Assembly: GCA_049317725.1 (NCBI GenBank)
Contig: JBMOHS010000122.1
Span: 1 to 12,168 of the forward strand
From: CAIOZW01 sp049317725
Lineage (GTDB): Bacteria > Acidobacteriota > Blastocatellia > RBC074
DNA: 12,168 nt
Direction of reading: 5' to 3'
The translations under genes and the position numbers were made by a program. The notes below the pieces were generated by a model. The model did not search any database and was not told where the DNA came from. It saw only the letters and a list, made by a program, of their open reading frames with translations. Below are positions 7,029 through 12,168 of the stretch, one piece after another. The stretch's first letter is position 1; each line of letters opens with the position of its first letter.

Positions 7029-7056
7029 TTGACCTCCGATAGCCAGTTCGTATACT
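7029..7056 (+). promoter_or_regulatory. Candidate sigma70 promoter of the BREX operon
   Basis: TTGACC (7029-7034) and TATACT (7051-7056) are separated by 16 bp. Each box differs from the consensus at one position. Transcription would start near 7063, giving a leader of about 90 nt before the HTH gene ATG at 7155. It is the best promoter-like pair I see in the junction and is correctly oriented. An ATCGGT direct repeat just upstream of and overlapping the -35 box could be an operator, possibly for the HTH protein itself (inference). Confidence 0.5.
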
Positions 7057-7154
7057 TTTGAGGCATGTATGCAGGAGGACTCTGCCTGCTTTTCCTTACA
7101 TCACCTCTGACGAGCGCCTGGCTTGCCCCCAATCGCCCTTGAGGAGCTTGAGAA

Positions 7155-7358
7155 ATGGCCGAGATGGAAGACCGCTGGTTATCGATAAGTGAGATCTGCA
7201 AGTATCTCGGGGTCAGTAATGATACCGTGTACAAGTGGATTGACAAACTCGATATGCCCGCTCATCGGATGGGTCGCCTCTGGAAGTTCAAGAAGGAGGA
7301 GGTGGACGAATGGATCAAGGCCGGTGGTGCCACTCTACATTATCAAAAGGAATCTTGA
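7155..7358 (+). CDS. Excisionase-type HTH DNA-binding protein, BREX-linked
   Basis: A 67-residue protein that is almost entirely one winged helix-turn-helix domain of the excisionase/MerR-like family. WLSISEICKYLGVSNDTVYKW (residues about 8-28) forms the helix-turn-helix; HRMGRLWKFKKEEVDEWI (about 37-54) is the wing and closing helix typical of this family. GAGGAG (7141-7146) precedes the ATG by 8 bases. The stop is 6 bases before the brxA ATG, so it is the first gene of the BREX operon. Most likely it is a transcriptional regulator of the operon. Despite the family name, nothing nearby (no integrase in view) supports a recombination role. It is not the WYL-type BrxR regulator seen in some BREX loci. 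Confidence 0.87.
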   Translation: MAEMEDRWLSISEICKYLGVSNDTVYKWIDKLDMPAHRMGRLWKFKKEEVDEWIKAGGATLHYQKES

Positions 7359-7364
7359 CCAGAA

Positions 7365-7979
7365 ATGAGTAATGACACGTACAGCATGTCATTTACGATG
7401 GGCGGTCTACTTCACCGTGAATCAGTGGAGCTGGCCACGCTCTATCTGGATCTTGCTGACTGGAAGTCTCTTCGAGACAAGGTCGTTGCAGAAAACTTGC
7501 TACAGACCAGAACACGGAGTACGCTCAAGCGAATCTGCCAAGAGGTCATTTCCCGGATCAGGACGCTTGGTCCGGATGAACTCCAATTCCTTGTTGCTGC
7601 CAACCACCAAGAGCAAGCCTATCTCCTCTGGCTTGCGACTTGCCGCCAATACAAATTCATTGCTGATTTTGCCGTTGAGGTGCTCCGAGAGCGCTACATC
7701 ACCCTCAAAAATGATCTGACCCACGAGGATTTTGATTCATTCCTCAACCGCAAATCGGAGTGGCACAAGGAACTGGACAGGATCACCCCAGCAACCAGAA
7801 GCAAATTGCGACAAGTCTTGTTCAAGATCCTTCGTGAAGCGGACCTCTTGACAGCGAACAATCGTATCAATGCCGCCTTGCTCAGCCCGAGACTGTTCAA
7901 ACTGATCCTCCGAGGCAACCGTCAAGACATTTTACTCTTCCCAGTGTTTGAATCCGAGGTATGGGGGGCCAAACAATGA
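7365..7979 (+). CDS. brxA: BrxA, BREX system protein (DUF1819 family)
   Basis: A 204-residue soluble, mostly helical protein. The N-terminus (MSNDTYSMSFTMGGLLHRESVELATLYLDLADWKSLR) matches the family pattern, in which a short Ser-Phe-Thr-Gly-Gly-like element is followed by an E(S/A)..A.LY...DW...R helix. Later segments FLVAANHQEQAYLLWLATCRQY and FAVEVLRERY are also family-like. BrxA is a small all-helical protein of type 1 BREX; published structures compare it to NusB-like folds and report nucleic-acid binding, but its exact role in defence is unsettled. The ATG lies 6 bases after the HTH stop; the AAAAGG site (7345-7350) is a little far away, so coupling to the upstream gene is likely. The brxB start overlaps the stop codon. 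Confidence 0.88.
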   Translation: MSNDTYSMSFTMGGLLHRESVELATLYLDLADWKSLRDKVVAENLLQTRTRSTLKRICQEVISRIRTLGPDELQFLVAANHQEQAYLLWLATCRQYKFIADFAVEVLRERYITLKNDLTHEDFDSFLNRKSEWHKELDRITPATRSKLRQVLFKILREADLLTANNRINAALLSPRLFKLILRGNRQDILLFPVFESEVWGAKQ

Positions 7980-8587
7980 GTACGGATACTGTCAGTATGC
8001 CCATGCCGGACAGATTTCAGCATCTCTTTACCGTCATCTCAGGCCAACGATTCCTCAACAAGCAAGGCCTGGGCAATGAGATCCCCTTTTTCATCTGCCC
8101 CTTCAAGCCGGAAGAGACGGTTGAGGTCGAGCGGCTGAGACGTCAGCTGGTCAATCGGCTCGAACAGTCTGGTGTGCGGATTCTGGAGATCAATCTGTAT
8201 GACCTTTCGATTGAGATCCTCCAAGAACGTGACATCTGGGAGCAAATTATTGCAATGGAGAATTCCGTTTCCAAAGATCAACTCAAAGAACTTCTCCAAG
8301 GCGTACTTGACCCAGAAACACACCTTGTACCAGCCATTGCGGCCAAGCTGGAAGCCATCGATTTCCAGGTTCTTTTTTTGTCTGGCGTTGGTGAGGTCTT
8401 CCCGTACATCCGCTCACACAACGTTTTGAACAATCTACAGAGCACAGCGAAAGAAAAGCCGACGGTCATGTTCTTCCCGGGCGCCTATACACATTCCCCT
8501 GAGTCGGGGGCCTCACTCGATCTCTTTGGAAGACTTCATGACGACAAATACTACCGGGCATTCAACATCTTTCATTGCGAAGCATAA
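7976..8587 (+). CDS. brxB: BrxB, BREX system protein (DUF1788 family)
   Basis: A 203-residue soluble protein. Recognition rests on RFLNKQGLGNEIPFFICPFKPEE near the N-terminus, the LINLY-like strand ILEINLYDLSIEIL, VLFLSGVGEVFPYIRSHNVLNNL in the middle, and the C-terminal KPTVMFFPGAYT followed by LFGRLHDDKYYRAFNI; all are hallmarks of the DUF1788 BREX family. Molecular function is not established; it is an essential component of several tested type 1 BREX systems. The ATG at 7976 is preferred over 7961 because it makes an ATGA overlap with the brxA stop and has a GGGGGG run 7-13 bases upstream. brxC starts 15 bp after the stop. Confidence 0.88.
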   Translation: MSTDTVSMPMPDRFQHLFTVISGQRFLNKQGLGNEIPFFICPFKPEETVEVERLRRQLVNRLEQSGVRILEINLYDLSIEILQERDIWEQIIAMENSVSKDQLKELLQGVLDPETHLVPAIAAKLEAIDFQVLFLSGVGEVFPYIRSHNVLNNLQSTAKEKPTVMFFPGAYTHSPESGASLDLFGRLHDDKYYRAFNIFHCEA

Positions 8588-8602
8588 ATCGCGGGGTGCA
8601 CG

Positions 8603-11600
8603 ATGACTCTTAAGTCCATCTTTAACAGGCCGGTCGACCGTCCGATCGAAGGGGTCATCAAAGCCGACGATGAGGCCAGCCTCCGTCTCGAGATAGAGGA
8701 ATACGTCCTGACCCACGAGGTCGAGAAACGGCTTGAATCCTTTCTGGATGCCTACAATAACTATCAGGGAGCGAATGGAGTCTGGATTTCTGGCTTCTTC
8801 GGATCTGGCAAGTCCCACCTCTTGAAGATGTTGGCGCTGCTGCTCGAAAACCGGCAGATCGACGGAGTTCCGGCCCTCGATCTTTTTCTGCCAAAGTGTG
8901 TCAACGGCGAAATTCTGCGTGCTGATCTCAAGAAAGCAGTCACCATCCCCTCAAAAAGCATCCTCTTCAATATTGACCAGAAAGCGGATGTCATCAGCAA
9001 GACCCAGATCGATGCCCTCCTCGCCGTCTTTGTCAAGGTTTTCGACGAAATGTGTGGGTACTATGGCAAGCAGGGGCACATTGCCCAGTTCGAGCGCGAC
9101 CTCGACAGCCGCCTGCTTTATGATTCGTTCAAATCAGCCTATCAGAGCATCGCGGGTCGTCCTTGGCACAAGGGACGCGAGCAGGCCCTCCTTGAAGCGA
9201 AAAACATTGCCAAAGCCTATGCCCAAGCAACGGGAGATGACGAGACATCGACCCTCGGCATACTCGACAAATACCGCAACCAGTACCGGGTCTCCATTGA
9301 AGACTTCGCCGAGCAGGTTCACGCGTACATCGAACAGCAGTCTCCCAATTTCCGTCTTAACTTCTTTGTCGATGAGGTCGGTCAATATATCGCCGAGAAT
9401 GTGAAGTTGATGACCAACCTTCAGACCATCGCCGAAAGCCTGGCCACCAGATGCCGGGGCCGCGCGTGGGTCATCGTCACCGCGCAGGAAGATATGGGAA
9501 TGGTTGTCGGCGAAATGGGTAAACAACAAGGCAACGACTTTTCGAAGATCCAGGCGCGGTTCGCCACCCGGATGAAGCTGACCAGTGCCGATGTGGCCGA
9601 GGTCATTCAAAAAAGACTGCTCACCAAGACCGAAGAGGGGGTATACCAACTCACTGACCTCCATCACGCGCAGTCGAACAATTTTAAGACGCTGTTCGAC
9701 TTTGCCGACGGATCACAAACCTATCGCAATTTTAATGACCGGGATCACTTCATCCATAGCTATCCTTTCATCCCCTACCAGTTCGCGCTCTTTCAGTCCG
9801 CAATTCAGAATCTCTCTGCACATAACGCCTTTGAGGGAAAGCACAGTTCAGTAGGCGAACGGTCCATGCTTGGTGTATTCCAGCAGGTAGCGATCAAGAT
9901 CGGGGACTACCAGATCGGTCGGCTGGCGACCTTCGACCTGATGTTCGAAGGGATTCGGACGGCACTGAAATCGAATATCCAGCGGGCCATCATTCAGGCT
10001 GAGCATCACCTTGAGGGTCCTTTCGCCATCCAGCTGTTAAAGACGCTCTTCCTGGTCAAATATATCAAAGAGTTCAAGCCAACTGTGCGCAACCTCTGCG
10101 TGCTGATGTATGGCGGCTTCAATCAGGACCTGCCATCGTTGAAGAAACAGGTTGAGGAAGCCCTCGCCCTGCTGGAACAGCAGACCTATGTGCAGCGCAA
10201 TGGCGAGCTCTACGAATTCCTGACCGACGAAGAGAAAGACGTCGAACAAGAGATCAGGAACACCGAGGTCGAGTCGGCCGATGTTGCGGCCGAACTTGAA
10301 AAGATCGTCTTTGATCTCGTCATTAAATTCCGTAAGATTCGCCACCAAGAGATTGGACAGGACTACCCGTTCTCCAGAAAGCTCGATGATCGCCTGCACG
10401 GGCGGGAATATGAGCTGGCCATCCACGTCATCAGCCCGTTTCACGATCAAGCTGAAAATGAGACCATTCTGCAGATGCAGAGCATGGGCCGGGACGAACT
10501 GCTGATCCTGATCCCCGCCGACGAGCGCCTCATTCGCGATCTCCTGACGTATAAGCGCACGGAAAAATATATCCGCCAAAACATCTCGACCACTCAAAAT
10601 GAGGGAGTGAAGCGCATCCTGGCGGACAAGGGGCATCAAAATCAGGAAAGATATGCCGAACTACAGCGACGCGTTCAAATGTTGATCGGCAAGGCAAAAC
10701 TTTTTGTCGCCGGAAACAAGATCGAAATTGGATCCGGAGATGCTCAAACCCGTGTCCTGCAAGGGTTTCACGAGCTTGTCACCCGTACCTATCCAAATCT
10801 TCGCATGCTGCGCGGCATCAACTACACCGAAAATGACATCGCCCAATGCCTCCAGCATTCACATCAAGGGCTCTTTGGCAACAACGTCAACTCCCTGTCC
10901 GAATCCGAACAGGAGCTGCTTGCCTTCATCCAGAGCAATAGCCGGGGTGGCGTCCGCACGACGCTGAAATACTTGATCGAAAAGTTCGAACGCAAGCCAT
11001 ATGGATGGTACTTTTCCGCCATCCTCTGTACCCTCGCCAAACTCTGTGCTCGCGGCAAGGTCGAGGTCCGTACTGACGGCAATCTGCTTGAATTGGATGA
11101 ACTCGAACAAGTACTGCCCAACACCCACGCTCACGGCAATGTCGTGCTGGATCCCCAGGTCGAATTTACCGCCTCGCAAGTCCGCGCCCTCAAAGAGTTC
11201 TTCGAAGACTTCTTTGACGCCTCTCCCACCACCAGTGAAGCGAAGCTGCTCGGAAAGGAGACCGGCACCGCCTTTCAGGAACTCCTGGATCGGCTACATC
11301 GGCTGACTATCCAGGCATCCCAGTACCCGTTCCTGCTTGCACTGTCACCGGTGATTGAGAAGATCAAAGAGCTCCCCGGAAAGCCCTATACCTGGTATCT
11401 CACCGAACTCACTCGCCAGGAAGACGCGCTGATCGCTATGAAGGAGAACATCATCGATCCGATCAGCAAATTTATGAAAGGTCCCCAGAAGGATATCTTC
11501 GATACCACCCGCAATTTCGTTCAAACCCAGGAGCCAAATTTTGCCTACCTGGGTGAGGAAGTGGGAAGTGGGAAGTGGGAAGTGGAAAAGCCCGCCCCTG

Positions 11601-12168
11601 GCAATCCATCGGCCGACTCCTTGCTCCAGATCCTGAACGATCCTGATTGCTTCAAGGGTAACCGGATGCAGCTGGTGAAGACTCACGTCGAAGCCCTGCA
11701 GGAGAGGGTCAATGCCCAGATCGAGGCCGAGATGGCCAAAGCGAGAGCGACCGTCACCACCCTCAAAGACCGTCTCTGTGCCATGGCTGAATTCAAGGCA
11801 CTGAACGCCGACCAGAAGGAGCAGCTGACTCGCCCGTTCGCCGAATTCAACGCGACGATCGAGCGCCAGAAGCTGATTGCCGTCATCCGTGATTCCCTCC
11901 GCCGGTTTGAAGAGAACCAGTACCCGCAACTGCTGGGACAACTTAGTGTCAAGTGCGAAGTGGGAAGTGGGAAGTGGGAAGTGGAAAATGGTCGGCCAGA
12001 CGCAACGAAGCCCGGTACGATTGCCGAAAAACCTGCCCACTATCCGCTGGTGACGATCCACTCGCTAAAGGTCCCCTTCAACACCGCCTGGCTGGCCGAT
12101 GAGACTGACGTGGAACGCTACCTGGAATCCATGCGCAAGACGTTGTTGGATGAAATCGGTAAAGGCAA
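8603..12168 (+). CDS. brxC: BrxC, BREX P-loop ATPase (3' end cut by window)
   Basis: An open frame of 1188 complete codons from ATG 8603 with no stop before the right edge. The last residues (YLESMRKTLLDEIGKG) resemble the normal C-terminus, so only a few codons are probably missing; intact BrxC proteins are about 1200 residues. N-terminus MTLKSIFNRPVDRPIEGVIKADD is family-typical. Walker A is GFFGSGKSH (64-72); Walker B is FFVDE (254-258), with Asp257 and Glu258. A helical, coiled-coil-prone segment lies at about 1020-1100. BrxC is an AAA+-like ATPase needed for BREX methylation and phage exclusion. Two identical heptamer-derived inserts (residues 986-995 and 1119-1128, EVGSGKWEVE) sit in Pro/Gly-rich linkers either side of the helical segment. 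The start follows a weak GGGGTG site, 15 bp after brxB. Confidence 0.94.
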   Translation, partial: MTLKSIFNRPVDRPIEGVIKADDEASLRLEIEEYVLTHEVEKRLESFLDAYNNYQGANGVWISGFFGSGKSHLLKMLALLLENRQIDGVPALDLFLPKCVNGEILRADLKKAVTIPSKSILFNIDQKADVISKTQIDALLAVFVKVFDEMCGYYGKQGHIAQFERDLDSRLLYDSFKSAYQSIAGRPWHKGREQALLEAKNIAKAYAQATGDDETSTLGILDKYRNQYRVSIEDFAEQVHAYIEQQSPNFRLNFFVDEVGQYIAENVKLMTNLQTIAESLATRCRGRAWVIVTAQEDMGMVVGEMGKQQGNDFSKIQARFATRMKLTSADVAEVIQKRLLTKTEEGVYQLTDLHHAQSNNFKTLFDFADGSQTYRNFNDRDHFIHSYPFIPYQFALFQSAIQNLSAHNAFEGKHSSVGERSMLGVFQQVAIKIGDYQIGRLATFDLMFEGIRTALKSNIQRAIIQAEHHLEGPFAIQLLKTLFLVKYIKEFKPTVRNLCVLMYGGFNQDLPSLKKQVEEALALLEQQTYVQRNGELYEFLTDEEKDVEQEIRNTEVESADVAAELEKIVFDLVIKFRKIRHQEIGQDYPFSRKLDDRLHGREYELAIHVISPFHDQAENETILQMQSMGRDELLILIPADERLIRDLLTYKRTEKYIRQNISTTQNEGVKRILADKGHQNQERYAELQRRVQMLIGKAKLFVAGNKIEIGSGDAQTRVLQGFHELVTRTYPNLRMLRGINYTENDIAQCLQHSHQGLFGNNVNSLSESEQELLAFIQSNSRGGVRTTLKYLIEKFERKPYGWYFSAILCTLAKLCARGKVEVRTDGNLLELDELEQVLPNTHAHGNVVLDPQVEFTASQVRALKEFFEDFFDASPTTSEAKLLGKETGTAFQELLDRLHRLTIQASQYPFLLALSPVIEKIKELPGKPYTWYLTELTRQEDALIAMKENIIDPISKFMKGPQKDIFDTTRNFVQTQEPNFAYLGEEVGSGKWEVEKPAPGNPSADSLLQILNDPDCFKGNRMQLVKTHVEALQERVNAQIEAEMAKARATVTTLKDRLCAMAEFKALNADQKEQLTRPFAEFNATIERQKLIAVIRDSLRRFEENQYPQLLGQLSVKCEVGSGKWEVENGRPDATKPGTIAEKPAHYPLVTIHSLKVPFNTAWLADETDVERYLESMRKTLLDEIGKG
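11558..11589 (+). repeat. GTGGGAA heptamer tract 1 inside brxC
   Basis: GAA, then three perfect GTGGGAA units (11561-11581), then GTGGAAAA. In the brxC frame it encodes EVGSGKWEVE (residues 986-995), between FAYLGE and KPAPGNPSADS, a Pro/Gly-rich linker. It is identical over 32 bp to the tract at 11957-11988. The unit has no stop codon in any of six frames, so insertion in multiples of three units leaves an open frame. The tract resembles dispersed simple-sequence repeats rather than brxC coding sequence. Confidence 0.95.
11957..11988 (+). repeat. GTGGGAA heptamer tract 2 inside brxC
   Basis: The second copy has the same 32 bp: GAA, three GTGGGAA units (11960-11980), GTGGAAAA. It starts exactly 399 bp after the first, a multiple of three, so it encodes the same EVGSGKWEVE (residues 1119-1128). 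It lies between QLLGQLSVKC and NGRPDATKPGT, again a linker, just before the C-terminal conserved LKVPFNTAWL region. The exact identity of the two tracts, including the imperfect last unit, suggests duplication or insertion of the same element rather than independent expansion. Confidence 0.95.

Larger units (their letters stand above)
6615..7154. other. Intergenic junction between metal operon and BREX operon
   Basis: About 540 bp without a convincing gene. Several short open frames exist on both strands, but none has a good ribosome site or a recognisable product. I see no tRNA, transposase fragment or clear flanking inverted repeat that would mark an integration point. Contents I can point to are a GC-rich nested hairpin near 6683-6720 and a promoter candidate at 7029-7056. 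A short direct repeat, ATCGGT at 7014-7019 and 7024-7029, lies just upstream of and overlapping the -35 box and could be part of an operator; this is a guess. From here rightwards the base composition drifts away from the very GC-rich style of the metal operon. Confidence 0.6.

Noticed and set aside
6665..7061. Short open frames in the junction, possibly small genes.
   Set aside because: No ribosome sites, no recognisable domains, and start codons are arbitrary.
7155..7358. The HTH protein as a true excisionase of a mobile element.
   Set aside because: No integrase, att-like repeat or tRNA is visible, and tight linkage to brxA favours a regulator.
11345..12061. 238-codon minus-strand open frame over the 3' part of brxC.
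   Set aside because: The + strand encodes conserved BrxC. The minus frame stays open partly because the heptamer has no stop codons in either direction.

Overview
The window is GC-rich DNA from a bacterium. It holds two functionally unrelated blocks, both read on the + strand. I cannot place the organism to phylum. The single ECF-type cobalt transporter, the COG0523 GTPase, the BREX genes and the period-7 repeat arrays all fit a free-living environmental bacterium, but none is diagnostic.

Block 1 (about 577-6614) is a tightly packed metal operon. Its order is cbiM - cbiN - cbiQ - cbiO (a complete cobalt ECF transporter), a small Cys-rich thioredoxin-like [2Fe-2S]/metal-binding protein, a 107-residue protein of unknown function, a 470-residue CobW/COG0523 P-loop GTPase with an extra beta-rich middle segment and a His/Asp/Glu patch, and a WD40 beta-propeller protein. 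Genes overlap or lie only a few bases apart, so they are probably co-transcribed. The reading I favour is a cobalt route: uptake by CbiMNQO, then intracellular handling by the Cys protein and the GTPase. The 107-residue and WD40 proteins would be unassigned accessory factors. Upstream are a left-edge array of a 7-bp repeat (1-122) and about 450 bp with no recognisable gene or riboswitch.

The block 1/block 2 junction (6615-7154, about 540 bp) has no convincing gene. It holds a good sigma70-type promoter candidate (TTGACC-16 bp-TATACT) reading into block 2.

Block 2 (7155 to the right edge) is the start of a BREX phage-defence operon: a small excisionase-type HTH protein, brxA (DUF1819), brxB (DUF1788) and brxC (large P-loop ATPase). 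brxC is cut by the window edge, probably only a few codons before its stop. The order matches type 1 BREX, so pglX, pglZ and brxL are expected further right. Base use is visibly less GC-rich than in block 1, and the palindrome CGATCG drops from 16 hand-counted sites in 1-6614 to 2 in 6615-12168, consistent with a separately acquired island.

The most unusual feature lies inside brxC. Two identical 32-bp tracts of a GTGGGAA heptamer sit 399 bp apart in the same reading frame. They look like simple-sequence insertions into linkers flanking a predicted helical segment. Change by one heptamer would frameshift brxC, while recombination between the tracts would delete exactly 133 codons in frame. 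This makes them candidate switches for the defence system.
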